64,000 bases of DNA from Mesostigma viride (GCA_009746045.1 RPFO01000934.1:609101-673100), one strand, 5' to 3'; shown: positions 41,045-50,963, numbered from the stretch's first letter. Notes: generated by a model not told the origin, from the sequence alone. Made by a program: numbers and translations.

Positions 41045-42184
41045 TTATCGGGCTCGCGCCCTTCTGACCCGCCTGGCGGCGGTGGGGTGGCCGGGGTCCG
41101 GTGGCGAGGGCGGTGGCGGGCCGTAGTTGTCCATCCACCATCGGTAGGCCGCTTCCGGGTCCGCCCCCGCCTTGCCTTTGTCCCGGTGGCGCCTCTCCTG
41201 CTCGCTGGCGGGTGGGGGGACGAGCCAGCTGGGGTCGGCGGGTATCTGTTGTTGTTGTGGCGGTTCCGGCGGGGGAGGAGGAGGGCTTTGTCGTCGAGAG
41301 GGACCGCTTTCCGTGGCGGATCTCTTCGCCATCCGTGCGCGACGCTGGTAGTCCCTAATCTTGGCCCGTTGTTTTTCCACCCATTCAACGGCGGCTGGGT
41401 CTTTGCTCTTTCTCAGTTCGGCGCGTAAATCCCTCCATTTGCGATTTTTTAATTCGCGATTCGTCTCCTGCCCTTCCCCGGCGTTTTTTTCAAGCCATTG
41501 TCGACTGTAGGTCCGTCGATTGTTGGCCCGTGCAATGTCGTCGGGGTCCTTGCTATTTCTCAGTTCGAAGAGTCGTTTACTCCTTTCCTTATACCTGGCC
41601 CGTTCTTTTTCCACCCATGCGATATCGTCTGGGTCTTTGCTCTTCCATCGTGCGGCGCGTAGTTCCCTCCATTTGCGATTTTTAACATCACGATTCGTCT
41701 CCTGCCCTTCCTTGGCAATTTTTTCACGCCATCGTCTACTCGAGGCCCGTATACTTTCTAACGATGCGATGTCGTCGGGGTTCTTTCTCTTTTTCAGTTC
41801 AGCGTATCTTTCCCTCCTTCTGCGATTGGTGGCTTCTCTTTGTGTTTCCTGCCTCTGCGCCTGTTGCCGCCCGCCCCCCTCCTCGTCACCATCCTGGGCG
41901 GATCGCTCCAGGTCGAAAAAAACGTGATCGGCTTTGTCGAGTCCCTCGGGCATCCCGGGCGTGTTAAGCGGGTCACCGGGCTCCTCGAAGCGGGCCAGCT
42001 CGTCCATGTCAAGGCCCCCCAGCTCGTCCATGTCTAGGCCCCCCAGCTCGTCCATGTCAAGCCCCCCCACCTCGTCCATGTCTAGGCCCACCAGCTCGTC
42101 CAGGCCCAGGTCCCCCAGGCCGTCGTCGTCTCCCGGATCGTCCGCCCGCACCCTGTGTCTTCGGGTCGCTCTCCGCCGCGCCAT
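41045..42184 (-). CDS. Acidic/basic repeat protein, tandem copy 2
   Basis: Paralog of the next gene downstream, 24 bases away and in the same direction. It shares the start, the acidic LDMDE repeats (four here, three in the other), the charged PDDIA/EGQETNR repeats and the Pro-rich end. An in-frame start at 42,226 would add 14 residues. The pair arose by duplication of about 1.1 kb; the tails are almost identical, the central repeats less so. Confidence 0.7.
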   Translation of the reverse strand: MARRRATRRHRVRADDPGDDDGLGDLGLDELVGLDMDEVGGLDMDELGGLDMDELGGLDMDELARFEEPGDPLNTPGMPEGLDKADHVFFDLERSAQDGDEEGGGRQQAQRQETQREATNRRRRERYAELKKRKNPDDIASLESIRASSRRWREKIAKEGQETNRDVKNRKWRELRAARWKSKDPDDIAWVEKERARYKERSKRLFELRNSKDPDDIARANNRRTYSRQWLEKNAGEGQETNRELKNRKWRDLRAELRKSKDPAAVEWVEKQRAKIRDYQRRARMAKRSATESGPSRRQSPPPPPPEPPQQQQIPADPSWLVPPPASEQERRHRDKGKAGADPEAAYRWWMDNYGPPPPSPPDPGHPTAARRVRRARAR

Positions 42185-42234
42185 GTCCTCGAGTACACCC
42201 GGCTGCGAAAATATTTCATCCTCCACAGGGTCAC

Positions 42235-42580
42235 ATCATATGTGAAGGCACCTCCGCAAACGTTTTTGACGCGGTGAAAACCGGCCCCAACGAGGACCGC
42301 GGCATCTGGATCCACACCAAGCCACCCCCTAGGGATGTGGATCAGCCCATATTTCTGGAGCTGGCCAATATTTCCGTGTTTTGTGATCACTTCCGTTTCC
42401 ATGGTCAGGGGCGAGGAGGATACAGTACTGGAGAAGCTCGGGCCCGGTTTGGGCGTGCTGGGGTACTACGAGGAGGCAAGGGAGTACAGGGGCCTGGAGT
42501 TTGCCGGGCCCAATAAACGCCTGATGGGCGCGAACAGGTGTTTCAATCGCGAGGGCCGCGCAAGACTGGCCGCTTGATTG
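42235..42580 (+). pseudogene. KilA-N relic
   Basis: KTGPNEDRGIWIHTK matches KTGPVDERGVWVHPE of the intact gene downstream. After a one-base shift, MWISPYF matches MWISHDF of the same gene. Only the core of the domain survives and there is no start. It is a truncated second copy. Confidence 0.65.
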
Positions 42581-42684
42581 GCCACGATCGCCGTGCCCTG
42601 AAATGGGATCTACCCTTGGTGCATAATGGGCAAGGAATGCGTTTAAAACATCCTATTTATTATGGATTCATACACGAATAAAGG

Positions 42685-43728
42685 ATGGCTCTCATGAGCA
42701 GCTCGACCCTCTTTACGCATGCACTTTTCAACTTGGCAAAAGAGACCGACCGTATGTGGATATTCACTTTGAAGCCTTCATCGTCTTTCCAGGTAGATCC
42801 GACAAAGGAGATAAAAGTGAGAAAAAGTGACAGGATGATCCATGCACAGGACCTCACGCTTGCAGCTTCTAATGGGCAGAAACGGTTCGAAAGCTGGTTT
42901 CGCCTCGATGGTTCAAAGGCCTTCATCGCAGCCTTGCAGAGGCACCGGGAGGTAGAACACATATCTGCGTTCTATACTGGCGAGGTCACGAGTACCACAA
43001 AGACCGGGCCCGTCGACGAGCGCGGTGTTTGGGTACACCCCGAACTGGTGGGGCAGCTGGCCATGTGGATCAGCCACGACTTTGCTGTGCTGGCAACGAG
43101 CTGGGTGAACCGTATCATGGCGGGTGACATCACGATGATGCAGGTGGTGCGCGACGCCCATGACAGGACGCACGGCACGACCACGACGGTGGCGATCCGC
43201 ACGGAGCTGGCCAACGGGCGCAAGGTGCCTGATTACGCCCCCCCGGTGCGCACGCTGGAGCCCGCCATGCGCGTGGGGTGCAAGGACCTGCAGCACCAAC
43301 TGGGCGACCTGGTGAGCTCGGTCGTCCCCAAGGAGCGCGTGGGGGGCGTGATGGCCTTCCTGGGGGACAAGGTGGCTGAGGCTGCCACCGGCGTGACCGC
43401 GGCCTCGTTGAGGGAGCTGAACCACGTGAAGACGGGCAGCGCCCGAGACCTGATGAACGAAGAGCAGCTGGCGAACGCTTCCTTTTTCATGAGGAAGGTC
43501 ATGTTGCGCGCCAAGGAGGCCGGTCAGAGGGCGGACCTGCACGACATCGGGCTCTCTGTCAGACGGGACATGGCCCCGTTCGTGGTGCCGGCGCGGGGTG
43601 CGACGGCCCCGGAGACGGTGGCGGCCCACCGCCAGCAGATGAAGGATGACCTGGCTCTGACTCGCCCGCTGAACCAGGAGCGGTTCGCATGGCGCGGCGG
43701 GGGGGCGCAGAAGAGGGTGCGGTCGTGA
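42685..43728 (+). CDS. KilA-N domain protein
   Basis: A 347-residue protein. The N-terminal half has the KilA-N pattern: a lead-in with RLDGSKAFIAALQRH, then RGVWVHPELVGQLAMWISHD and the FAVLATSWVNRIM helix. KilA-N is a DNA-binding domain common in large DNA viruses and phages. The C-terminal half is helical (FFMRKVMLRAKEAGQRADLH) and ends basic (KRVRS). The AT-rich sequence just before the ATG (CATCCTATTTATTATGG) may be an early-type promoter. It probably regulates transcription or replication. Confidence 0.8.
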   Translation: MALMSSSTLFTHALFNLAKETDRMWIFTLKPSSSFQVDPTKEIKVRKSDRMIHAQDLTLAASNGQKRFESWFRLDGSKAFIAALQRHREVEHISAFYTGEVTSTTKTGPVDERGVWVHPELVGQLAMWISHDFAVLATSWVNRIMAGDITMMQVVRDAHDRTHGTTTTVAIRTELANGRKVPDYAPPVRTLEPAMRVGCKDLQHQLGDLVSSVVPKERVGGVMAFLGDKVAEAATGVTAASLRELNHVKTGSARDLMNEEQLANASFFMRKVMLRAKEAGQRADLHDIGLSVRRDMAPFVVPARGATAPETVAAHRQQMKDDLALTRPLNQERFAWRGGGAQKRVRS

Positions 43729-44020
43729 ATTTTCAGTATGAGCGGCGGTGGCACTGTCCGGGAGGGCATCCGTTGGCAGCGTCCCCTCCCTGGCAGGCTA
43801 ACGCGCGCTCGGGGGATCGAGTGTGTATATACGCGTGGGGGAGAAACAAAAAGAGGGCGGGTAACCGCGGTGGTGCATGCAAATGGAAAATGAAATTGGA
43901 TTGGATCACACTTTATTGCACATTATAAGAACACTTTATTGCCAGTTATCATCACCCTTTATTGCCAACATCCATTACTGCATCCGGTTGCATCAACCGA
44001 CATGCATACAACAGGGTGAG

Positions 44021-44785
44021 CTAGTAGAGGTCGTTCCATCGGCCGATGAGGGAGCGCTCCTTGTTGTAGCGGAAGAAGGGGAACACCAGCGCGGGGCTCT
44101 GCCACATCTCCCTGCGCTCCGCCAGGCAGATGGGACACTTGAGGTCCTCTGCGGGGTCGGCGTCGTCGAGCGCGACGGCCATGCACATGGCGCATATCGA
44201 GGGGACGTGGGTGTGGTCGCCGTTCGTCACGGGCTCGTAGGCGTCCCAGCAGACCCCGTGGCAGCACGCGCACTTCCCCACCATGCGCGGGGCAAGGCTC
44301 CCCCGGCAACGATACATGTTATCGAGGCTGGCATCAATTTCCTCGCGAAAAGAGGCAGAATAAGGGGGCGACCAGAAGGGATCGACCCTGTATGGCAGCC
44401 ACGGCGACATTTCGATATGTCCCGGCAACAGCGGTTCGTAGGAGAATTCGGGGACGATCTCCATGGCGTTGCGCGTGTTGGCCGCCGGCCCCGAATTCCT
44501 CCTGGTTGATACGTAGAGCCGGATGGCCGCCTCCTTGGCGAGGGCCAGGTTGTGCACGGTGATAGCTCGCGGCGTCGAGGCGGCCGTGACGTGTTCCGAG
44601 GTGCAGAGGAGTCCTTTCGACAACCCGCGGCACTGCACGCACTGCGCGTACCTGCCACCCAGGAAATGGTTGGGATTCTTGCTCTCCCGGCACCGGCCGC
44701 ATCGTACCGGCGTGTCCATTTTCATGTCCTGCTTCATCATCATGAATTCCTCCCTTATCTTGGCGGAATCGCGCGAGGCCCCCAT
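44021..44785 (-). CDS. Viral zinc-finger protein with two cysteine modules
   Basis: A 254-residue protein. Near the start is a four-cysteine ribbon, CGRCRESKNPNHFLGG then CVQC, of a kind frequent in giant viruses. The C-terminal third has CACCHGVCWD, CAMCMAVALDD and CPICLAERREMW, which together could form a RING-like or treble-clef site. RING-type spacing cannot be confirmed, so a ubiquitin-ligase role is only possible. It points away from the repeat block at 45.3-45.8 kb. Confidence 0.65.
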   Translation of the reverse strand: MGASRDSAKIREEFMMMKQDMKMDTPVRCGRCRESKNPNHFLGGRYAQCVQCRGLSKGLLCTSEHVTAASTPRAITVHNLALAKEAAIRLYVSTRRNSGPAANTRNAMEIVPEFSYEPLLPGHIEMSPWLPYRVDPFWSPPYSASFREEIDASLDNMYRCRGSLAPRMVGKCACCHGVCWDAYEPVTNGDHTHVPSICAMCMAVALDDADPAEDLKCPICLAERREMWQSPALVFPFFRYNKERSLIGRWNDLY

Positions 44786-44899
44786 GGCTGCGTGCGTCGT
44801 TTGCGTGAATGCCGAGGTCTGTCGACGGTCTGCCCAAATTGTAATGGACTCGACTCTTCTCTCGCTCTCCCCGGCGCCCCACGTGGCAGGTCGCCTATA

Positions 44900-45340
44900 T
44901 CATGCATCCCTCGCGGCAAGGCCCGGCGCGCGCTCTGTGTGGCGCTCCCACGTGGCTGGGGGCGTTTCCCGCCTTCCGCGCTGTTCTCTCGCGGGTTCGG
45001 TCGGATAAGCTGACGGAGGCGTTTTCTCGCGGGCTCGGGTCGGGACAAGCTGGCGGGGTCCTTCGCCTGGTGGACTGACGTCACACGAGCACGATCCCGC
45101 TGGGTCCGAGAGGCGGTTACGGAAAGGGGCGGATGTGCATAAACAGGGGCGATACCCCGCGGGCCTCCAGGCCGCCTGACCGCTCCAAGATCGCAGTACA
45201 CCAGGCCGTCTGACCGCTCTGCCACTCGCTTTCCCACTTGTCCTCACAGATCGCCTGCTGGGGCGTCAAGTCTTGCTACATTCATGGGTGCGTGTTCTCG
45301 TCGGCAAACCCCGTGACAACGTGTGAGGGGGGGCGTTCTT
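44900..45340. other. Intergenic viral DNA, no gene called
   Basis: Two short direct repeats occur: TTTTCTCGCGGGCTCGGGTC with a near copy 45 bases earlier, and CCGCCTGACCGCTC with CCGTCTGACCGCTC. ACTGACGTCACACG near 45,074 is a CRE-like palindrome that may be a regulatory site. Confidence 0.4.
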
Positions 45341-45344
45341 CGTG

Positions 45345-45800
45345 GCAGGATGCTCTCGATTGCTGGATGTCGCATGAGGGCCGCATTCTCCGTGGCGAGA
45401 TGGGAATCGGGATTCGATGCCGTATGAGAGCTGCATTCCTTGTGGCAGGACGTTGTCGATCGCTGGATGTCGTTTGAAGCCAGCATTCTCCGTGGCGAGA
45501 TCTATGGGAATCGGGATTCGATGCCGTATGAGAGCTGCATTCCTTGTGGCAGGACGTTGTCGATCGCTGGATGTCGTTTGAGGCCCGCATTCCTTGTGGC
45601 AGGACGTTGTCGATTGCTGGATGTCGTTTGAGGCCCGCATTCCTTGTGGCAGGACGTTCTCGATCGCTGGATGTCGTTTGAGGCCCGCATTCTCCGTGGC
45701 AGGACGCTGTCGATTGCTGGATGTCGCATGAGGCCCGCATTCTCCGTGGCAGGACGTTGTGGATTGCTGCATGTCGTGTGAGCCCCGCGTTCTGTGGGGC
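45345..45800. repeat. 50-bp minisatellite in the viral region
   Basis: About eight units of roughly 50 bases containing GGCAGGACGTTGTCGATTGC and TGGATGTCGTTTGAGGCCCG. Variants alternate between CCTTGTGGCAGG and CTCCGTGGCGAG, and two longer units include GGGAATCGGGATTCGATGCC. Open frames on the complementary strand are by-products. Confidence 0.9.
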
Positions 45801-45996
45801 AGGGCTCGATGGCGCCCCTCGTGTTCGCCATGCAGGCTGATGGCCCGTGGCGCCACCTGATCTTCTCTCCTGTCTCGTGCTTTTCTCGCGTGCTTGATTT
45901 CGCTTTCCAGATACGCCGCGGGCAGACACGGACTCGCACGTTGTCGAGGGGCTGGCGGATGCGGCCGTCGCTCACCTCTTGCCCCTGGTGGCGGGC

Positions 45997-47467
45997 ATGA
46001 TCAAAGAGGGGGGCATTTTCGTGGTCAAGGTGCACCCTGATGGCATGATGCGCCAGGTGGGCTGGGAGGAGTTCACGGTGGACAACTCCGGCAGCATGGG
46101 GCTGTCGCCGATCCCCCCCCCCTCCTCCTGCCACATCGATTCCGCGGAGGGGGGGGCGCTCCGGTGGATGATGTCGGAGATGGCCTACGCCCTTACGGAC
46201 ATCTTGTCTCCCTTCATGGGGGTCGAGCGGGGCGTGGTCAGGCTGGGGCCGAAGGGGGTCCAGGCACTCAAGAAGGCGGGGGTGGAGGCGCGCGTCGGGG
46301 CGGAGGCGGCGCCGGAACATCGGGGGGTCATCTACGCGGCGATGGGGGACGCCCTGCGCGAGACGGTCATGGGCGGCTACATGACGGCGGTCCGGGTGGC
46401 GACCGGCTATTCGGGCGGCGACAGGGTTTCGCTCACTTCGAAAGCCATCGAGCGCATGGTCTTCCGCGGGGAGGCCTACGTGGTGGAGGTCCACTCCGAC
46501 GGCACCCTGCGGTCCGCCGGCATCGGGGCCTGGCGTGACAGCAAGAAGAACGTGATGCTGGTGGGCGCCCCTCCTCCCATGTCCTGCCACTCGATCTCGC
46601 CCGAGGGGCAGGCCGTGTTGGCCGAGGGGCGGAGTTTCAGGGAGCGTTTCCGGCGGTTGGTGGCGGACATCCAGGGCCTGAACGGGGGGAGCTTCCAGCC
46701 CGTCATCCACTCCCCCACTCCCACCCGCCCCCGCGTCCGGTGCAGGTCGGGGGCGCGCACCGGCGGGACGCCGCGACGAAGGAGATCGTGCTGGGATGGA
46801 TGGATCACCTGCACAAGGCCTCGCGCGAGAACGACGAGGGGGAGTTTTGCCGCGTGGTCCGCGCGCTCCAGGGGGTGCTGTGCCCGGGGGACAAGCCCGC
46901 CAAGCGCCAGGCCATCGTGGAGGGGATCGACCTGTTCGTGTGGTGCGCGGAGCCGGGCGGGGACGGCGGCAAGGGCGGCAAGGGGGCGGGCGGTTCACGC
47001 CGCAGCGCGCGACCGCCGTGCGCATGCTGTTTCCGGTCGACAACGGGGCCGACATGGCCGAGGATACCCACGGGCGGCGTCCCGTTGTGCAGGCCCTGTA
47101 CATGGTGGCGCGGGGGCAGGTGGACAAGGCCGTGAACAGCCTGGCGGCGGCGGGGTGGGTGTTCGCCGACGCGTACGGCTCGCGTCCGGGCCTCGTCTTC
47201 ATGATCACGGCGCTGTTCCTGTTCCGGCGGTGCTACTGGCACGACCATTTCGTCACGATGTTCGACGCGTACAGGCGCCTGACGAGCGTCCCCGCCACCG
47301 GGCAGGAGGTGGAGGCCCTGTTCAAGAAGGTGAGCGAGCGGTTCGCCAAGGCCCCGGCGGGGAGGTGGCCCGAGGACGTGGCCGAGCTGATGCTGCCGTA
47401 CTCGAGCTTCATCGAGGTGGAGCGCACGGCGCGCGCCGACATGCACGCCGTCCGGACGGGGACATGA
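45997..47467 (+). CDS. Viral protein with internally duplicated domain; two frame shifts
   Basis: The ATG at 45,997 is the first in frame, but the frame is open back to about 45,912. A CTTTCCAG acceptor-like site stands there, so translation may start upstream. Two related blocks occur: GGIFVVKVHPDGMMRQVGW...PPPSSCHIDSAEG and GEAYVVEVHSDGTLRSAGI...PPPMSCHSISPEG, about 170 residues apart. The frame then shifts near 46,735 and again near 46,985, after which FPVDNGADMAEDTHGRRPVV leads to the stop at 47,467. Both shifts lie in G/C-rich runs. I recognise no family. Confidence 0.5.
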
Positions 47468-47744
47468 GCGGGTACGACGGATGGGGCGCGCGCGTCCTGG
47501 GCGACATGCGGGCGTTCTTCGACGACCGTCGCAGGCAGGTGGTATCCGCTCACCTGCTGATGGATAAGCACGAGCAGTCGTGTCATATGTCGTACACGGG
47601 GGTCCGGTTCGCGCGCCAGCTGTCCGCCATCTGTCAGGGGTCTGGGTTTGATTTGTGGACGGAGTTGTGCGATGAGAGCGGGCGGGGGTCCGTCCTGGTG
47701 TAGTGGCTCGCTGACGTCCCCTTCTCCCCGCCGGTGGTGCTTGC

Positions 47745-48503
47745 GCGCAGGGGGGGCTCTGCCGGGACCCGCCGCCGCCGCCGCCGCCGCCTCCTCCTCC
47801 TCCCCCGCCGCCTCCTCCTCCCCCGCCGCCTCCTTTCGCTGCCACCGGGTGGGAGACGGTCCAGGACACCGCGCGCGACCCCGTTCCCGAGCCCCCGGTC
47901 GATGTGATGTTCCAGGCATTGCCCCCGATCGCCCTGCGGATCATCCTGGAGCGCATCTGGCCGACTGGGCGCGGGATCTGCCCCGAGATGGACGAGGTCT
48001 ACTGGGAGATCTGCAGGTACAGACAACCCGCCGAGAAGCTCGAAAAGGAAGTGCGCGAGGAGCTGCTGTACCGCCAGGAGAATGGGGATCGCCGCCGGTT
48101 CGGCGGGCGGGAGGACGGGCAGCTGGAGGCCGTCTTGAAGTTGATATGCCCCGACCGCTTCATGGAGTGCTTGGACGCGCTGGAGACGCCGAGGGCGAGG
48201 AAGGAGGAGAAGCTGTGGATCCTGTGGGACAAGGTTCGCGAGGGGCTGGCCAGGCACGGGAAGAGGGTCAGCCGTTCGCAGATGAAGAGTATCCGAGAGC
48301 GGCTCTTCGACTGTCTGGGTTCGAGCAAGACTTTCGCCGACAGGTCCTACTCCTTTGTGGTCAAGTGCCACAACGTCATGACGGCCAAGTGGAGGCATCA
48401 GGGGCGCGCCATCCCCAGCTCGCCCGCGTGGGAGTGGGGCTGGTGGTCCCAACTGAGCAGCGACCACGCGGTGTCGCACGCCGAGTTGACTGTTTTGGAG
48501 TGA
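47745..48503 (+). CDS. Hypothetical viral protein with proline-rich N-terminus
   Basis: The frame from the ATG at 47,907 (MFQALPPIALRIILERIWPT) gives 198 residues. The same frame is open upstream through a run of some 20 prolines back to about 47,742, but with no ATG, so the true start is uncertain. The body is mixed alpha and charged, with FMECLDALETPRARKEEKLW and a Trp-rich end (AWEWGWWSQLSSDH). No family recognised. Confidence 0.5.
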   Translation, partial: AQGGLCRDPPPPPPPPPPPPPPPPPPPPPPFAATGWETVQDTARDPVPEPPVDVMFQALPPIALRIILERIWPTGRGICPEMDEVYWEICRYRQPAEKLEKEVREELLYRQENGDRRRFGGREDGQLEAVLKLICPDRFMECLDALETPRARKEEKLWILWDKVREGLARHGKRVSRSQMKSIRERLFDCLGSSKTFADRSYSFVVKCHNVMTAKWRHQGRAIPSSPAWEWGWWSQLSSDHAVSHAELTVLE

Positions 48504-48654
48504 TTCAGTTTTTGGACTGTCGTGATGATTATGTGCATTATTTTTTGTAGGGCTTGCGACTGTTTGTGGCTTTGTCAGCGAATGCGTGATGCGTTCATGG
48601 GGTGATACAGTGTGAAATGGGGTAATAAATATGATTCGATTTGATCAATGGAAG

Positions 48655-49569
48655 TCACGTTTTTATGCACTTGGCCTGCTTGGCCTCCGCCAGCAGCCTC
48701 TGGTTGGCGCGGTGCTCCTCTCTCTTGCGCTTGTTCTCTAGGGCGAAGGAGCGGTCCTGGGGCCGCCTCGCCTCCTCGTGCATTTTCAGTCTCTCGAACA
48801 CGGGGAATAGCTCCTTGCCTATGTTGTCCATGCTGGCGACGGGGTCCTCGCCCCTCTTTATCGCGGACTGGTTGAGCACGTTCATGAGGTCGATGCCCAC
48901 GTTGACGGACTCCGTGAAGTAGTCGCGGGTGGAGTCGCCCTTCTTCATCGCGTGCAGCTGGCGGATGTCGTAGGTGCGCATGCCGGTCGCGGTGTAGTTC
49001 TCGGTCTCGTTTATGTGCGCGTAGACCCTGGCCGGGTTGGCGGCCGTGGAGGGGGCGCCGCTCTCCTTGACGGCCTGCATGTGGCTCTTGGTGGAGTCGC
49101 AGCTCTTCACGCGCTTGTCGCTGGCGAGCTGCAGGTCCCTGGCGTCCGCGCGCGCGTAGATCTCGTCGGCCAGCGAGCGGTCCAGGTCCAGGTACCGCTC
49201 GTAGAGCAGCCCCAGCCGGTCGCGGAAGGAGGCCGCCCGCCTGCCGGGCAGCAGCTGGACGATGCGGATGATGCCAGCTCGGTCGGTCACGGGCGTGTCC
49301 CGCTGGCCCTGGCCGATAAAACGGAAGTGTAACACTCCAGATGATACCTCTTGGTATTCTTTATCGAGCCGCAAGAAGGCATTGCTAGCCATTTGGTTGG
49401 CGTTTCCTTTGAAGGTGTTGTCATCGTTCAAGAACAATACTGTTTTTATTACGTCAATTACCGATATCTTGCCATCCGGTGTCACCCTGATCTTATTAGC
49501 GAAGGGGTCTTCTTCGCCTTCCGGAAGGGCCTTTGAGGGCTGCAGGTATGCCACAACGGCCTGAGCCAT
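48655..49569 (-). CDS. Viral regulator-like protein with VTPDG domain
   Basis: The 304-residue product starts MAQAVVAYLQPSKA. The N-terminal domain contains IRVTPDGKISVIDVIKTVLF, LHFRFIGQGQRDTPVTDRAG and LLPGRRAASFRDRLGLLYER. The same domain opens the next gene upstream (49,628-50,338). The LPGRRAA...LYERYLDLD block resembles the BRO/antirepressor-associated segments of phages and giant viruses, so a DNA-binding regulatory role is plausible. The C-terminal half is a charged helix ending in Lys/Arg-rich KRKREEHRANQ. Confidence 0.6.
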   Translation of the reverse strand: MAQAVVAYLQPSKALPEGEEDPFANKIRVTPDGKISVIDVIKTVLFLNDDNTFKGNANQMASNAFLRLDKEYQEVSSGVLHFRFIGQGQRDTPVTDRAGIIRIVQLLPGRRAASFRDRLGLLYERYLDLDRSLADEIYARADARDLQLASDKRVKSCDSTKSHMQAVKESGAPSTAANPARVYAHINETENYTATGMRTYDIRQLHAMKKGDSTRDYFTESVNVGIDLMNVLNQSAIKRGEDPVASMDNIGKELFPVFERLKMHEEARRPQDRSFALENKRKREEHRANQRLLAEAKQAKCIKT

Positions 49570-49627
49570 GTTTACATTCCTGCAATGACAGAAGAAATAT
49601 TAGACCCTGAGATAAGCGCGCCGCCCG

Positions 49628-50338
49628 TCAACCTGTAATGTTTGGGTCCTGTAACTGGATGCCAGCATCCAAGGTGAGCTGGATGTTGTGCATGTCGCAG
49701 ACCTCCTTGAATACCAGCAGCCTCTCTGCGGTGACGTTGAGACAGGTCGGAGTGCGAAACAGATGCAGCCTCTTTGTGTAGTCCGGGTAGTCGAGGCCGT
49801 ACCCCAGAAGCTGGCCGATGCCACCCAAGGCGGAACCAAACTTTTTCACCTCGATCAGCACTTTGGCATCACGGCACAAGATGTCTATGATGCCGGCCCG
49901 GCACTTCACCTCTCGCTCCCCTCCGAGCTCCTCCGCAAGGTCGGCCTGAATATCCTTTTCGCCCCATCGCTTCCTCTTCCTTGCAGAAGGTTCGCATAAG
50001 CTAACCAACTCATGTATTGACGTTGCAGTCCTTGCCTTCTCGGCACGAGCGTATGTGATAGAAGGAATGGCGTCCAAAATCTCGATCAGCCCATCCAAAG
50101 TGACAACAGGAGTAGGTCTCTGTCCTTGACCGTCAAAATGGAAGACGGACGTGTCGAAGTTGTTGTATTTTGTGAGGTTGTGAAAAGACTCTCTAGGTTT
50201 TTTTATCCCGAGACGCAACAAAATGTCAAAGACCGACACCCGTCCGTCGGGAGTCACACGGACGTCCGCGGACACGGTCGCGTCCGTTTTGCGGACGTTT
50301 GCGGACATCTTCTTGGCGGATGCGGGTCCAGTGTGCAC
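49628..50338 (-). CDS. VTPDG domain fused to a PD-(D/E)XK-type nuclease
   Basis: A 236-residue protein. Residues about 18-95 match the neighbour's N-terminal domain (VTPDGRVSVFDILLRLGIKK, FHFDGQGQRPTPVVTLDG). The rest looks like a restriction-type nuclease fold: KDIQADLAEELGG, then KCRAGIIDILCRD and VLIEVKKFGSALGGIGQLLG. The Asp in GIIDIL and the Glu-x-Lys in IEVK are the expected metal-binding residues, followed by a GQLLGY helix. Both genes run in the same direction, about 60 bases apart. The nuclease call is by motif only. Confidence 0.7.
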   Translation of the reverse strand: MHTGPASAKKMSANVRKTDATVSADVRVTPDGRVSVFDILLRLGIKKPRESFHNLTKYNNFDTSVFHFDGQGQRPTPVVTLDGLIEILDAIPSITYARAEKARTATSIHELVSLCEPSARKRKRWGEKDIQADLAEELGGEREVKCRAGIIDILCRDAKVLIEVKKFGSALGGIGQLLGYGLDYPDYTKRLHLFRTPTCLNVTAERLLVFKEVCDMHNIQLTLDAGIQLQDPNITG

Positions 50339-50427
50339 GCGAACTCCTCGCGTCCTCCTTTTATTTCATTCCTATTCTTCCAGGTAAACACGGGATACAA
50401 AAATTATCGCCTCGACATATAAGCGGG

Positions 50428-50963
50428 ATGACGAGACGCGGCTCTGTCACTAATTCCAAGGTCCGCCGCCGCGCACACAGGGTGCGCGCCTCCGACGAGA
50501 CGGGTAAGAGTAGCGGCGCCCCGCGGCGCCCCCGATTCTCTACATCGACAGCCCGGATGACGTACACCCCTCCCCGGGCACGGCCGAAGCGGTCCAGGGC
50601 GCCTGCTCCTGCCAACCCTCCCCCTCGCCCCCCGCCCCTCCTCCCAGGCGCACGCCATTTATCGATCTCACGCGCGACATCATCGACCTCACAGGAGACG
50701 ATGACGATGTCCAAGTGGTCCCGCCCCCGCCCCCGCCGCGCCCGTTGTCGCTAGCCGAACAGTGGCCGAGCAGGCGTCTCCCTCCCACTTGGCGCTTCGA
50801 GCTCCCGAGCCAGAAAACCTACCTCTCCAACACGCCCCGCTCGAACACCGCTTCCTCTTCGCTTATGCCGCCCCCCCCGCGCACCGTCCGCCCTGTTCGC
50901 ACCGATACGATGAGCTACAAGCGCCTGCAGGCCAAGAGGAGGGGGCGTTGGCTACCGGGGTGA
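50428..50963 (+). CDS. Proline-rich protein with SUMO-interaction-like motif; frame shift
   Basis: The start MTRRGSVTNSKVRRRAHRVR is basic. The frame shifts by one base in a C/G run near 50,525 and then continues YIDSPDDVHPSPGT to a stop at 50,963. The key stretch is FIDLTRDIIDLTGDDDDVQV: two copies of a hydrophobic I-x-L-T core, the second followed by Asp residues, the usual form of a SUMO-interacting motif. The rest is disordered Pro/Arg-rich sequence. Host-factor binding is inference. Confidence 0.5.

Noticed and set aside
45266-47208. 568-codon and shorter minus-strand frames through the 50-bp repeats
   Set aside because: Repeat by-product continuing as an antisense shadow of the duplicated-domain gene.
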